A DNA stretch of 64,000 bases from an uncultured Lachnospiraceae bacterium (GTDB lineage: Bacteria > Bacillota > Clostridia > Lachnospirales > Lachnospiraceae), in assembly GCA_902780405.1 (NCBI GenBank), contig CACZFI010000006.1, positions 167,958 to 231,957 on the forward strand. Direction: 5' to 3'. Below are positions 28,859 to 37,377 of the stretch, piece after piece. The notes beneath the pieces are model-generated. The model ran no database searches. It worked only from the letters and a program-made list of their open reading frames with translations, and had not been told where the DNA came from. How positions within the stretch are numbered: the first letter of the stretch is position 1; every line of letters begins with the position of its first letter. Position numbers and translations under genes: made by a program.

Positions 28859-28887
28859 ATTATCTCATAATCGCAAATCACTGTCAA
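28859..28887 (-). promoter_or_regulatory. Promoter of glyA-ftsH
   Basis: TTGACA-N17-GATAAT on the minus strand, with a TG one base before the -10. The leader to glyA is about 47 bases, too short for a glycine or THF riboswitch. Confidence 0.7.
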
Positions 28888-28946
28888 TAAAGATACTTAC
28901 GGTTGGCGCCGCCCCTGTAGGGTCCGCCTCACGCCGCCGTATACAA

Positions 28947-28978
28947 AGAAAAACCCGGGCAACTTACGTCACCCGGGG
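28947..28978 (-). terminator. Intrinsic terminator of the LCP gene
   Basis: On the minus strand two CCCGGG blocks form a GC-rich stem around a ~12-base loop, followed by TTTTTC. It lies 11 bases after the LCP stop codon. Confidence 0.8.
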
Positions 28979-28989
28979 TGTTCTTACTC

Positions 28990-30090
28990 TTAATTATCCG
29001 ACGGCGGTATAAATTCATTGATGTTGATGGGTCTTGCCCCGATTCCCGTCTCGGCGGTAATATCGTTGCTGATACCCTGTACGGTCTGCGTCGGCGTATA
29101 AGCCTCGGTTCCGAACAGGAACTGATGCAATGCCTGTACATTTGAGAAGAGATCTGCTGCCACGATGATGGAACCCTTGGTCTCATGTCCTACCATCTCA
29201 AGCTCCATAGGGAATCCGATGGTCGGTCCCATATCGTAATCAAGCATGCCCTTCGCAAGATCGAGGATCTCGCCCTTGTCCAAGCTGGTGCAGATGCAGG
29301 GGAATACATCATCGATGACTTCATTGATGGTGGAAAGTCCTGCATGCTTTGCCTTTGCAATAATCTTGGAGATAACGGTTCTCTGACGCTCGGTTCTGGT
29401 GATATCACCCTGATCCGTGCTTCGGATACGCGCCCACGCGGTAGCCTGTGTTCCGTTCAAAAGCTGTTCGCCCGCGGAGAAAACTCCGTCGGAATAGATG
29501 CCCGTGACACCGATCTGCTCTGTGATACAGAGATTCAGCATCTCAAGTTCTTCCTCTTTGACATTGATGGTGATACCACCCAAATCGTCGATGGCCTTGG
29601 TCAATGCCAGGAAATTCACGGTTGCGAAGTCCGTGATCTGAAGGTCCAGGTTTTCATTCAGCATCTGAACCGCAAGCTCCGGTCCACCGTAGGCGTATGC
29701 ATGTGTCGCCTTGGTCGTGCCGTTACCGCTTACGGCAAGAAGCGTATCTCTGTAGACGGAAGCCATACGGACTTCCTTGGTTTCGTTATTGATACTTGCA
29801 ATGATGATGGCATCGCTTCGGTTACCCTCCATCATGGAATCCGTGCTTCTCGCATCGATACCGAACAAAGCAATGGTGGTATATCCCTTCTGTGCTTCGT
29901 TGGATCCCTCATTGATGGCCAGTTCTTCTTCCTTGAGTTCAACCTTGACGATCTTATTGAGCTTCGCATTCGCGTAGAAGAACAGATAGCCGATGCCCAT
30001 CACGGCTGCGATGAATATCTCTACCAGAAATGCTATCCCCCACTTGGCATTGGGCGATAATCCCTTCTTTTTTGCTTTTTGTTTTGCCAT
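28990..30090 (-). CDS. LCP (LytR-CpsA-Psr) family cell-wall polymer ligase
   Basis: A 366-residue membrane-anchored enzyme with a Lys-rich cytoplasmic start, one helix (WGIAFLVEIFIAAVMGIGY) and an extracytoplasmic LCP domain from about 70: IALFGIDARS, the Asp/Arg pair of RSDAIIIASI and SVYRDTLL, and the late TRTERQR region. LCP proteins transfer undecaprenyl-linked teichoic acid or capsule chains to peptidoglycan, so this may act on the polymer made by the cluster at 43583-53034. GGAAGGG is 6 bases before the ATG at 30090 and too close to the ATG at 30096. It has its own promoter and terminator. Confidence 0.9.
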   Translation of the reverse strand: MAKQKAKKKGLSPNAKWGIAFLVEIFIAAVMGIGYLFFYANAKLNKIVKVELKEEELAINEGSNEAQKGYTTIALFGIDARSTDSMMEGNRSDAIIIASINNETKEVRMASVYRDTLLAVSGNGTTKATHAYAYGGPELAVQMLNENLDLQITDFATVNFLALTKAIDDLGGITINVKEEELEMLNLCITEQIGVTGIYSDGVFSAGEQLLNGTQATAWARIRSTDQGDITRTERQRTVISKIIAKAKHAGLSTINEVIDDVFPCICTSLDKGEILDLAKGMLDYDMGPTIGFPMELEMVGHETKGSIIVAADLFSNVQALHQFLFGTEAYTPTQTVQGISNDITAETGIGARPININEFIPPSDN

Positions 30091-30131
30091 AATCATACCC
30101 TTCCGTCGTTTTTTTCCTCAAAACTTGTTAC

Positions 30132-30160
30132 ATCATACATGATTCACCACAAAAATACAA
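30132..30160 (-). promoter_or_regulatory. Promoter of the LCP gene
   Basis: TTGTAT-N17-TATGAT on the minus strand. Transcription would begin near 30125, about 35 bases before the ATG. Confidence 0.6.
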
Positions 30161-30222
30161 GGGATTTCGGCAACTTTGTTACAATTCTGTTACATTTTTT
30201 TACAAAATATACCACCTTATAT

Positions 30223-30250
30223 TTGCAGTGACCACAAAATATGGTACAAT
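30223..30250 (+). promoter_or_regulatory. Promoter of the UDP-sugar pyrophosphorylase gene
   Basis: TTGCAG-N16-TACAAT with an extended -10 (TGG). Transcription near 30257 fits the ATG at 30310 and excludes the longer frame from 30241. Confidence 0.55.
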
Positions 30251-30309
30251 CATCCCATACGAAACGGCAAAATCAGCGCTTACGCTCGCACCATATCAAG
30301 GGGGATCCC

Positions 30310-31542
30310 ATGTTATCCGAAAGCATCAAGAATACACTCACCAAACATCACCAGGAACGGTTGCTCTCCTACCTTGCAACCGCTGACAAAAAAGACCGCA
30401 ACAGTCTGCTTGAGCAGATCGGCGGCATCGATTGGTTCTTTCTGACCGAACTCGAAAAAAAGAAGTCCGGGGCCGCAGGCACGGAGGATTACTATGCCCC
30501 CGTTAAAGCCCTGACGCTTTCGGATATACGTTCCGACGAAGACCGCTTCCGCGAGACCGGTGTTTCCGCGATTCGAGACGGAAGACTCGGACTGTTGCTC
30601 TTGGCAGGAGGACAGGGCACGAGGCTCGGATATGACAAGCCCAAGGGTTGTTTTAACATGGGCATCGACAGAGATCTATTCATCTTTGAACTCCTGATCG
30701 AGCACACCATGGATGTCGTGCGTGAGACCGGATGTTTCATTCCGCTTTTCATCATGACAAGCGATATCAACTACGGTGACACCGTATGGTTTTTCGAGGA
30801 GCACAACTTCTTCGGTTATGACCCTTCCTATATCCACTTTTTCAAGCAGGAGCTCTATCCCGTAACAGACTTCAATGGCCAGCTGCTTTTGCAGGAACCC
30901 GGACTTTTAGCCCTTTCTCCCAACGGCAACGGCGGATGGTTCTCCTCCATGGAGAAGGCAGGACTTCTTCCGAAGCTTAAAGAGCTTGGCATCGATTGGC
31001 TGAACGTCTTTTCCGTGGACAATGTCTTACAGCGAATCGGCGATCCCGTCTTTCTCGGCGCCACGATCGAAAGCGGCAAGGCCTGCGGTGCAAAGGTTGT
31101 CTACAAGAACGCACCCGACGAGCGCGTCGGCGCCATCTGCACCAAGAACGGTCATCCCTATATCATCGAATACTATGAGTTGTCCGAGGAGATGCAGAAC
31201 GAACGGACAGAGGCAGGCACCCTCTCCTACGGCTACGGCGTGATCTTAAACTACCTCTTCCCCGTGAACAAACTAAAAGCGACACTCACTGACAGAATGC
31301 CGCTTCATATCGTAGAAAAAAAGGTTCCCTATATTGACGAAACGGGCGTGCTTGTAACACCCGATCGTCCCAATGCTTACAAGTATGAGACCCTTGCCCT
31401 GGATCTGATCGCCAAGATGGATGACTGTCTGGTCTTTGAAGTAGAACGCGAAAAGGACTTCGCTCCGGTCAAAAACGCAACCGGTGTCGACTCTGTGGAC
31501 ACTGCAAGAGAACTCCTTCGAAAGAACGGCTACGCCCTCTAG
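30310..31542 (+). CDS. UDPGP-type uridylyltransferase (UDP-GlcNAc/UDP-glucose pyrophosphorylase family)
   Basis: A 410-residue nucleotidyltransferase of the eukaryote-like UDPGP family (AGX1/UGP type), not the short GalU or GlmU type. The UTP-binding loop LLLLAGGQGTRLGYDKPKG lies near 98-116, and the sugar-binding SPNGNGGWFSSM segment near 205. It should form UDP-GlcNAc, UDP-GalNAc or UDP-glucose from UTP and the sugar 1-phosphate; the sequence does not show which. GGGGGA precedes the ATG at 30310. It is monocistronic and convergent with a small membrane-protein gene. Confidence 0.88.
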   Translation: MLSESIKNTLTKHHQERLLSYLATADKKDRNSLLEQIGGIDWFFLTELEKKKSGAAGTEDYYAPVKALTLSDIRSDEDRFRETGVSAIRDGRLGLLLLAGGQGTRLGYDKPKGCFNMGIDRDLFIFELLIEHTMDVVRETGCFIPLFIMTSDINYGDTVWFFEEHNFFGYDPSYIHFFKQELYPVTDFNGQLLLQEPGLLALSPNGNGGWFSSMEKAGLLPKLKELGIDWLNVFSVDNVLQRIGDPVFLGATIESGKACGAKVVYKNAPDERVGAICTKNGHPYIIEYYELSEEMQNERTEAGTLSYGYGVILNYLFPVNKLKATLTDRMPLHIVEKKVPYIDETGVLVTPDRPNAYKYETLALDLIAKMDDCLVFEVEREKDFAPVKNATGVDSVDTARELLRKNGYAL

Positions 31543-31546
31543 ACTG

Positions 31547-31918
31547 TCACATCATATGCCGGGCCTTATAGAGGATCCCGGCTCCCATAATACCGATAAA
31601 CACGCCGACAAAGGCTACGATCGCCGAAAACCTTGACAGAAATACCATTTCGTCCCCGGTCGCCAGGGCCTGAGCCCCACTCTGGATCAACAATGCAAGA
31701 CCCAGGACGAACACCACGATTCCGATGGCAACCGTGACAGCACCTGCAAACAGACGCTTGTGCCGATGTTCCTCTCGCACGACACTTTCCGCATCCGCCC
31801 CGGAGCGTGCGGATCCCTCCTCGTAAAGGTGGCTGAGATCCGTCAGCGTTTCCTCGTTTGGCATAGGCATTACGCTGACAGAGTTTCCGTTATAGTGTTC
31901 CGTTTCTTTTATTTCCAT
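31547..31918 (-). CDS. Small membrane protein of unknown function
   Basis: A 123-residue protein I do not recognise. An acidic, Met/Pro/Glu-rich N-terminal half is followed by two hydrophobic helices (about 58-80 and 94-116) and a short basic end (YKARHMM). GAGGA touches the ATG at 31924 but is 6 bases from the ATG at 31918, so the latter is used. A TTGAAG-N17-TATACT promoter supports that it is a real, singly transcribed gene. Confidence 0.7.
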   Translation of the reverse strand: MEIKETEHYNGNSVSVMPMPNEETLTDLSHLYEEGSARSGADAESVVREEHRHKRLFAGAVTVAIGIVVFVLGLALLIQSGAQALATGDEMVFLSRFSAIVAFVGVFIGIMGAGILYKARHMM

Positions 31919-31954
31919 TTTCATTCCTCATATACGCAATTCAAAGCCAGCATC

Positions 31955-31983
31955 AGTATAAAACATTTATCGGATATCTTCAA
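31955..31983 (-). promoter_or_regulatory. Promoter of the small membrane-protein gene
   Basis: TTGAAG-N17-TATACT on the minus strand, about 37 bases upstream of the chosen ATG. Confidence 0.55.
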
Positions 31984-31993
31984 TCGTAAATAC

Positions 31994-32025
31994 AAAAAGA
32001 GGGACAATCCGTAAGGACTGCCCCT
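31994..32025 (-). terminator. Intrinsic terminator of the DUF2225-LytTR-DUF3021 operon
   Basis: On the minus strand GGGGCAGTCC, a 4-base loop and GGATTGTCCC form a stem with G-T pairs, followed by TCTTTTT. Confidence 0.8.
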
Positions 32026-32048
32026 GTTTTTACGCTTTCCGTTGCGAA

Positions 32049-32522
32049 CTACCGTCCGCGTTCTTTCATCTGTTCAACCCTTTGATTAATCTCTCTGATT
32101 TCCTTCCTGTATACCAGAAATTGAATCATCCAGATCATGGTATAGGCCAGCACCCAGAGCACCGCCTGCATGATGTTGAAAGCGGTCACGCCCGGCTCAA
32201 ACCATTCGAGTACCGATCCTACGGTGAAGTATACGACGATACACAGCAAAAGGTGCGTCAACGTAGACCGGAGAACACTCCAGTGTTCGATCTCATAGAC
32301 CACGGAACTGCCGTTGCAGACAGCTCCGAGCACACCTCCGAGCAGGATGTCCGTAACAATCGCCAGATCATGATTACCAAGCAGATCCGTCAGGATACGT
32401 GATGCGCCAAAGTCCGCATCCTGTCGTCCCGCCATAAAGATCACGTGGATAACTACATCAACCAGGATGCCCAGGGCGAATCCGACAGCTGTCTTATAAA
32501 AAGCGCGTTGCTTTAATGTCAT
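32049..32522 (-). CDS. DUF3021 family membrane protein
   Basis: A 157-residue protein with four predicted helices (FALGILVDVVIHVIF, VTDILLGGVLGAVC, LLLCIVVYFTVG, AVLWVLAYTMIWMIQFL) and a charged C-terminus. DUF3021 proteins are typically encoded next to a LytTR regulator, as here, and are thought to modulate it at the membrane. GGAGG lies 7 bases before the ATG at 32522. A longer frame from a GTG at 32540 would start ahead of that site. It is the last gene of its operon. Confidence 0.82.
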   Translation of the reverse strand: MTLKQRAFYKTAVGFALGILVDVVIHVIFMAGRQDADFGASRILTDLLGNHDLAIVTDILLGGVLGAVCNGSSVVYEIEHWSVLRSTLTHLLLCIVVYFTVGSVLEWFEPGVTAFNIMQAVLWVLAYTMIWMIQFLVYRKEIREINQRVEQMKERGR

Positions 32523-32536
32523 CTCCTCGCCTCCCG

Positions 32537-33016
32537 TCACTTGTCGGACCCGAAACTCTTCTTCAACTTGTCACGCAACGGGCGAATGGTCCGTCTGGAT
32601 ACCCAGCTTACCGCAGCGTTGTCAAATGTTACGCTGGCCGTACCTTTGATCGAGAAATCAAAGGCATCCACCTTGTAGAGATTGATGATCTCCGACTGCG
32701 AGATCCGAAAGAAGCGTTCCGAATCAAGGACATTCTCATATCTGGTGATTGATCCTTTCACGATATAAGAGCGATCCGCCGTGTCGAGGATCACCTCTCG
32801 ACCTTCCGTATGAATGCGATAGATATCGCGCTGGGAAATATAGGACAATGTACCGTCCTTCACCACGGACACCGGAGGATATGCATGCCTGCCCGCATCC
32901 TCAATGGCTGTAATGATCGCTTCAACTTGACCGGTCTCGCTTCTGGTGTAAATATCCACCTTCGGTTCTATATACTTCTCATCAATGATCACATTGATAT
33001 CGACCATCTCTGTCAT
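32537..33016 (-). CDS. LytTR-type DNA-binding regulator without receiver domain
   Basis: A 159-residue protein. The C-terminal ~100 residues form a LytTR domain, with RDIYRIHTEGREVILDT, RFFRISQSEIINLYKVD and the final SRRTIRPLRDKLKKSF. The N-terminal ~55 residues are not a response-regulator receiver, so it is a stand-alone regulator probably controlled by its membrane partner DUF3021. AGGGA lies 7 bases before the ATG. It may regulate its own operon. Confidence 0.88.
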   Translation of the reverse strand: MTEMVDINVIIDEKYIEPKVDIYTRSETGQVEAIITAIEDAGRHAYPPVSVVKDGTLSYISQRDIYRIHTEGREVILDTADRSYIVKGSITRYENVLDSERFFRISQSEIINLYKVDAFDFSIKGTASVTFDNAAVSWVSRRTIRPLRDKLKKSFGSDK

Positions 33017-33025
33017 GACTGATCC

Positions 33026-33904
33026 CTACGCATCTGCAGACGCACTCTGCGCAGCCTCCTTCGCACGTTTGATCTCTTCCTTCAGGATCTCCTTCAGGTC
33101 ATATGCACGCTCCTTTAAGCGTGGCTGCGTACTCTTGTTGGTAAGCACCAGACCGCAGAGTCTTGACGCCTCGTCGTACTTCTTCAAGCGATGCGCAAGT
33201 TCGGCCAAAAGATACATCACTGTGTTCTCATCCATATTCGCGATCGGTGCGGTCTCCTTGGAAAGAGCGATGGTGAACCCATCGTAGGCCACCTGCAGAG
33301 CCTCAAGCTCATCACTCTTTAATGTATCTATCTCACGCGGACTTCCGTTCTTTTGTTCAAGTCCCTCGCGTTTTCCGCGAAGCACCCAGGCAAGTTTTAA
33401 GGCCGTATAAGCGCGCTCGCTGTTCTTCGCCTGTTTCACCACGGATGTCACCAGTGCAAGCTTGTATCGCATGATGGCGTCATCATAGGAATAGATACCC
33501 GGATGCGTGTCAAAGCCCTTGAAATTCGGCACGATCTGTTCCTTCACCGCTTTAAGCTGTCTGCTCGAAAGGGAAGGAAAATACTTTGTAAGCCCCGCAT
33601 AGCCGCAGTTGTTGCAGGCAATTGCGTCATACTTGATCGGATCGATCTTCTCGTAACGTGGACGCAGGTCCGAATCGGACCCGGCCAGTTTCGCCTTGCC
33701 GGGACGGATTGATTGGGTTTTAAACTCAAGATCGCAGACCGGGCAGGTCAGCACGCGTTCGAAAACCGCTTCCTTCTCGAGCTGCTCCGGCGTCTTTTCC
33801 ACCACCGGTTCGTCCGATTTTTTTTCATTTTTCTTATCTTCGATGATATTGACCTCTTCCATCTTGCCGAGTCCGAGGCCGGAAAGTCCCGATAAAAGTC
33901 CCAT
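33026..33904 (-). CDS. DUF2225 family zinc-ribbon/TPR-like protein
   Basis: A 292-residue soluble protein. A charged linker (15-45) leads to a putative zinc site formed by CPVCDLEF near 55 and CNNCGYAG near 98, the DUF2225 hallmark, followed by a helical region with repeats of TPR character and an Ala/Lys-rich end. The function of the family is unknown. It heads a three-gene operon with LytTR and DUF3021. GAAGGAGA precedes the ATG. Confidence 0.85.
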   Translation of the reverse strand: MGLLSGLSGLGLGKMEEVNIIEDKKNEKKSDEPVVEKTPEQLEKEAVFERVLTCPVCDLEFKTQSIRPGKAKLAGSDSDLRPRYEKIDPIKYDAIACNNCGYAGLTKYFPSLSSRQLKAVKEQIVPNFKGFDTHPGIYSYDDAIMRYKLALVTSVVKQAKNSERAYTALKLAWVLRGKREGLEQKNGSPREIDTLKSDELEALQVAYDGFTIALSKETAPIANMDENTVMYLLAELAHRLKKYDEASRLCGLVLTNKSTQPRLKERAYDLKEILKEEIKRAKEAAQSASADA

Positions 33905-33942
33905 GTGATCTCCTTCACATTCAAATGCTGATATATAGCGGA

Positions 33943-33951
33943 TTTATCATA
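33943..33951 (-). promoter_or_regulatory. Extended -10 promoter element upstream of the DUF2225 operon
   Basis: Minus-strand TATGAT preceded by TGC (extended -10), with no good -35. Transcription would begin about 35 bases before the ATG. Confidence 0.4.
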
Positions 33952-34062
33952 GCATATTCCGAAGCAAAATCGAAATGCCATCTTGTATTCGGTTGCTATC
34001 TCTGCTTATTTGGAAACTCCTGCAACTCCTTCATTATAAGCAATCGTGCTGGGAAGTGCAAC

Positions 34063-34113
34063 AAAAAAGAAGCCCGATCCTTCGCATGTGGATGCTTCGG
34101 TTTCGGGCTTCTT
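34063..34113 (-). terminator. Intrinsic terminator of the surface-protein gene
   Basis: AAGAAGCCCGA and TCGGGCTTCTT form an 11-bp stem with a structured loop. On the minus strand a run of six T follows. It lies 11 bases after the stop codon. Confidence 0.9.
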
Positions 34114-34123
34114 GCTTTATTGC

Positions 34124-35386
34124 CTAGTATTCTTTTTTCTTAAGAAAAGCCATACCTGCCAGTGCGCAGATCATCAGTCCCGCCATCATGGCAACAGGTG
34201 CCGTATCTCCGGTCTTTACGGAATCGTTGGCCGCCTTCTTGATGGTAAACTTCGTACTTACCTTTCCGTAGTAGTATACAAAGGTCAGGGTATGCTCTCC
34301 CTCGGAAAGTGTCTCAAGGAAGGACGCTGCGATCGTCGCAATGGTACTTCCCGATTTAAGCTTCACGAACTGAAGGTCAAGTTCCTTGCCGTCAATCTCC
34401 AGATGATCCAGATCTTCAAGAGCGCCGCTTGCGCGAACCGTAAGATCGTCGCCGTAATACAGTATCTGACCGTCGCCATCCAAGATGGTGTAGTTCTCAT
34501 CTCCACCGGCTCTTACTCTTACAATCAAAGCTATATACTGCGGATCATCCTCTGAGAAATAATCAAGCCTGCACTCACCGTTTACAACAAACTTCGTATC
34601 CTTTGAAAACTTGTATCCTTCCTTCGCTTCCATCCATACAGCAACGTAGTAATACTTTCCTTCTTCGATGGTTCCTTCGAAAACTCGACCATACTCCCCT
34701 TCATCGTCGGGAAAACCACTAATCAAAGAACCGTCCGCATACTCGATATTTGCATTCGATGTGCTTACTGTCGGCGCGAAGTTCGGTCCTACATCCTCAG
34801 TTATTACAATCTCGGATCCGACCGGCGGGAGTTCTACGCGAAGTGACGCAGAATCAATCAGCGCTAACTTGGAAGAATCAACCGGCGTATCATAAGAGGC
34901 AGAGCAAACATAATACTTGGTTCCTCCGCTTTCAATTGCCTGCAGATGACCATGCCATACTCCAAGGATAGCAATCCCTGTATTGTCATCAACCACATAT
35001 CCATTCACAGGATTCACCATGATAGTAAGTTTATAATGGGCACTGTACTCAAACTTCGTAAATGCCTCTTCACCATCGTCGGTCACCTTTGTCCATCCCA
35101 ACTTCACACCGTTCGGAGCCTCGCCGGTACATGTCGCATATACCTCCTGGTCATTAAACTCCAGAGTTGTATCAGGTGTTCCACCCACCTCCGGACGCTC
35201 AACGCCAATATCAATCTCCCCTAAACTAATAGGATCTGCTGCCACAGTACGCTCCTGCGCAGTCAGGTCCTGCGTTGCATCGGTTGCTGTCGCTGTCTCG
35301 TCTGCTGCCTTTGCACCCACCTGCGGCACAAAGCTTAGCGCCATAGCCAGTGAGAGCATGAGTGCGAGTAATCTCTTCTTTTTCAT
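34124..35386 (-). CDS. Secreted surface protein with C-terminal KTGD-type wall/membrane anchor
   Basis: A 420-residue exported protein with signal peptide (lysines then LLALMLSLAMALSFVPQVGA). A Thr/Ala-rich linker follows (ETATATDATQDL), then acidic, beta-rich segments resembling bacterial Ig-like or adhesin domains, then SVKTGDTAPVAMMAG, a hydrophobic helix and a KKKEY tail. The end resembles sortase substrates but has KTGD in place of LPxTG, a form I associate with clostridial surface proteins. No sortase is in the window. No enzyme motif is visible. GGGGAAGAAG precedes the ATG. Confidence 0.7.
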   Translation of the reverse strand: MKKKRLLALMLSLAMALSFVPQVGAKAADETATATDATQDLTAQERTVAADPISLGEIDIGVERPEVGGTPDTTLEFNDQEVYATCTGEAPNGVKLGWTKVTDDGEEAFTKFEYSAHYKLTIMVNPVNGYVVDDNTGIAILGVWHGHLQAIESGGTKYYVCSASYDTPVDSSKLALIDSASLRVELPPVGSEIVITEDVGPNFAPTVSTSNANIEYADGSLISGFPDDEGEYGRVFEGTIEEGKYYYVAVWMEAKEGYKFSKDTKFVVNGECRLDYFSEDDPQYIALIVRVRAGGDENYTILDGDGQILYYGDDLTVRASGALEDLDHLEIDGKELDLQFVKLKSGSTIATIAASFLETLSEGEHTLTFVYYYGKVSTKFTIKKAANDSVKTGDTAPVAMMAGLMICALAGMAFLKKKEY

Positions 35387-35446
35387 GTTCTTCTTCCCCT
35401 TTCGATTCTATAAACGACGATATCGTCTGATCTATAACCGCCTACA

Positions 35447-35475
35447 ATTATAACGAATCTCGAGATGAAGTTCAA
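35447..35475 (-). promoter_or_regulatory. Promoter of the surface-protein gene
   Basis: TTGAAC-N17-TATAAT on the minus strand. The leader of about 55 bases contains a perfect 12-bp palindrome, GACGATATCGTC (35416-35427), a possible operator or hairpin. Confidence 0.6.
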
Positions 35476-35500
35476 GGCAAAGATGCTCGCTCCGCGTGCG

Positions 35501-35725
35501 AGGAAAATAAAAACGGCCTTCCACGGATGCGACGTTCGTGCTGCGAAAGAAAAAAAACGCCTGCCTCGGCTGCGACGCTCGTGTTGCGAAAGAAAAGCCC
35601 CGGCATCAGTGCGCAAGGAAAATAAAAAACCGCCTTCCACGGCTGCGACGCTCCCGGAATAATCACCGCGCACAAACCATTTTGTGCGCTATAGATTTTC
35701 CTCGCGCGACGCAGCCGAGGTCGGC
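35501..35725. repeat. Repeat-rich gap with imperfect direct repeats
   Basis: The 350-bp gap between the surface-protein and lipoprotein genes has no credible gene. AGGAAAATAAAAA-CGGCCTTCC-type units occur at 35501-35534 and 35616-35650. A 26-base unit beginning TGCGACG occurs at 35528 and 35571 with two differences. CGGCTGCGACG-like cores occur three times, with an inverted, partly matching copy (GCGACGCAGCCGAGG) at 35706-35720. GCGCACAAA/TTTGTGCGC forms a 9-bp hairpin near 35669-35690. The A-rich arms alternate with GC-rich cores, unlike the flanking coding DNA. Confidence 0.7.
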
Positions 35726-35736
35726 GGATTCGTATC

Positions 35737-36372
35737 TTAGTTCACGTAATCGAACACGATCTCCTGCGCGATATCTTCCATATCGTTGTCCCAGCGAAGC
35801 ACCGTCGTTCCGTCCAGGTCCATAAAGACCATACGACCCGTACCGTTCTCATAGAGAACCTCATCACGGATCACATTGCCGTCACCGTCATATTCGATCT
35901 CACGCTTCTGGCAGTCGAAATAGGGAACGCCATCCATGCCGTCAAAATCGCCGGTCATGGTCCACTCGTCGTGAACACTTGCCGAGTTTGCCCAGGTAAC
36001 GCGGAAGGTTGCGCCCTTATCTCCGGTTGCGCTTACGGTAATGGTTCCCTTTCCGCTTGCATAATTTCCGATAAAGTTCATGATGGGGTTCTGTCCGTCC
36101 CCGCTCGCACTCTGTGTGGTCGGATCGGGTGCATCGGGTTCGGAAGGACCTGCCTCTTCTGTCGCCTTGGTTCCCGCAGACGTACCATCCTTCGCGCCTG
36201 TCTCCGTCGTCGCACCTGCCTCGGTGGTCGCGCCTGCCTCGGTGGTCACACCTGCTGCCGTGGTGGTTGTACCTGTCTTGGATGCGTCCGCCTGATCCTT
36301 TGCGCCGCAGCCGGCGATCATCATTGCTCCAAGCAGACATACAGCCATAAAACTCATTTTGATCTTTCTCAT
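35737..36372 (-). CDS. Small lipoprotein of unknown function
   Basis: A 211-residue lipoprotein with signal sequence MSFMAVCLLGAMMI and lipobox IAGC. A low-complexity Thr/Ala/Glu linker with tandem TTEAGA-type units spans about 30-80. A C-terminal globular domain (from IMNFIGNYASGKGTITVSA) has DWTMTGDF-like and YDGDGNVIRDE strands, reminiscent of small beta-barrel lipoproteins. I cannot assign a family. AAGGAGG lies 8 bases before the ATG at 36372. The longer frame to 36453 has no binding site. Confidence 0.8.
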   Translation of the reverse strand: MRKIKMSFMAVCLLGAMMIAGCGAKDQADASKTGTTTTAAGVTTEAGATTEAGATTETGAKDGTSAGTKATEEAGPSEPDAPDPTTQSASGDGQNPIMNFIGNYASGKGTITVSATGDKGATFRVTWANSASVHDEWTMTGDFDGMDGVPYFDCQKREIEYDGDGNVIRDEVLYENGTGRMVFMDLDGTTVLRWDNDMEDIAQEIVFDYVN

Positions 36373-36467
36373 GATTCTTCCTCCTTCGATGCCCTGTATC
36401 AATTGATCTATATGTTCATGCGTGATACTAACACTTTTTTTCGGAATTTGCATTCTCCGTTTCGGTG

Positions 36468-36497
36468 AAAAAAAGAACGGCCGATCCCGACCGTTCT
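36468..36497 (-). terminator. Intrinsic terminator after rfbA
   Basis: AGAACGG and CCGTTCT form a 7-bp stem, and the minus strand continues with six T. It ends the aspS-gatCAB-rfbBA transcript 10 bases after the rfbA stop. Confidence 0.88.
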
Positions 36498-36506
36498 GTT
36501 TCGCGC

Positions 36507-37376
36507 TTATAATCCGCAGGCCACATCCTTTAAGTACTGGCCGTATGCGGTCTTCATCAGGGGCTCTGCCAGTTTCAGCAGCTGATCCCTGTCGATGAAT
36601 CCTCTCTTGTATGCAATTTCCTCGATACAGGAGATATAGAGTCCCTGTCGCTTCTGGAAAGCTGCGACAAAGTCCGCCGCATCCAGCAGCATGTCATGAT
36701 TTCCCGTGTCAAGCCAGGCAAATCCTCTGCCCAGGGTTTCCACCATCAGTGTGCCGCGCTTTAAGTATTCGTTGTTCACGGAAGTGATCTCGATCTCACC
36801 GCGCGCGGAAGGCTTGACATTTTTTGCGATCTCGACAACATCGTTGTCATAGAAATACAATCCCGGTACCGCATAGTTTGACTTCGGCTGTGCGGGCTTC
36901 TCCTCGATGGAGATTGCCCTGCCGGTCTCATCAAACTCAACCACGCCGTACTCCCTCGGGTCCTTCACATAGTAACCGAAGATGGTCGCGCCCTTTTCAC
37001 GCTCCGCCGCATTCTTTAAGACCTTGGAGAAGCTCTGTCCGTAGAAGATATTGTCTCCGAGTACCAGGGCAACGTTGTCGCTGCCGATAAACTTCTCGCC
37101 TACGATAAATGCGTCCGCAAGTCCTCTCGGCTCCTCCTGGATCGCATAATCAAAGCGCATGCCGAGCTGACTTCCGTCACCGAACAGTTCTTTGAATACG
37201 GGAAGATCTCTCGGCGTCGAGATGATCAGCACCTCGCGGATGCCCGCAAGCATCAGCGTGGAAAGCGGGTAGTAGATCATGGGCTTGTCGTAAACCGGCA
37301 TGATCTGCTTGGATACTGCCTTGGTAAGGGGATAGAGTCTTGTGCCCGATCCGCCTGCTAAGATAATTCCCTTCAT
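36507..37376 (-). CDS. rfbA: Glucose-1-phosphate thymidylyltransferase
   Basis: Makes dTDP-glucose from dTTP and glucose 1-phosphate, the first step to dTDP-rhamnose and related sugars. It has 289 residues, the normal length. [18 protein letters not shown] is the nucleotide loop, and [12 protein letters not shown] and the EEKP segment ([12 protein letters not shown]) are conserved. GGGAGG precedes the ATG at 37376; the longer frame to 37439 runs inside rfbB. rfbB is 1 base upstream. rfbC and rfbD are not in the window. Confidence 0.96.
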   Translation of the reverse strand: MKGIILAGGSGTRLYPLTKAVSKQIMPVYDKPMIYYPLSTLMLAGIREVLIISTPRDLPVFKELFGDGSQLGMRFDYAIQEEPRGLADAFIVGEKFIGSDNVALVLGDNIFYGQSFSKVLKNAAEREKGATIFGYYVKDPREYGVVEFDETGRAISIEEKPAQPKSNYAVPGLYFYDNDVVEIAKNVKPSARGEIEITSVNNEYLKRGTLMVETLGRGFAWLDTGNHDMLLDAADFVAAFQKRQGLYISCIEEIAYKRGFIDRDQLLKLAEPLMKTAYGQYLKDVACGL

Positions 37377-37377
37377 A

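Noticed and set aside
35387..35736. Decayed gene or IS remnant in the repeat-rich gap
   Set aside because: No frame resembles a transposase or either neighbour, and no terminal repeats with target duplication were found. It is listed only as a repeat.
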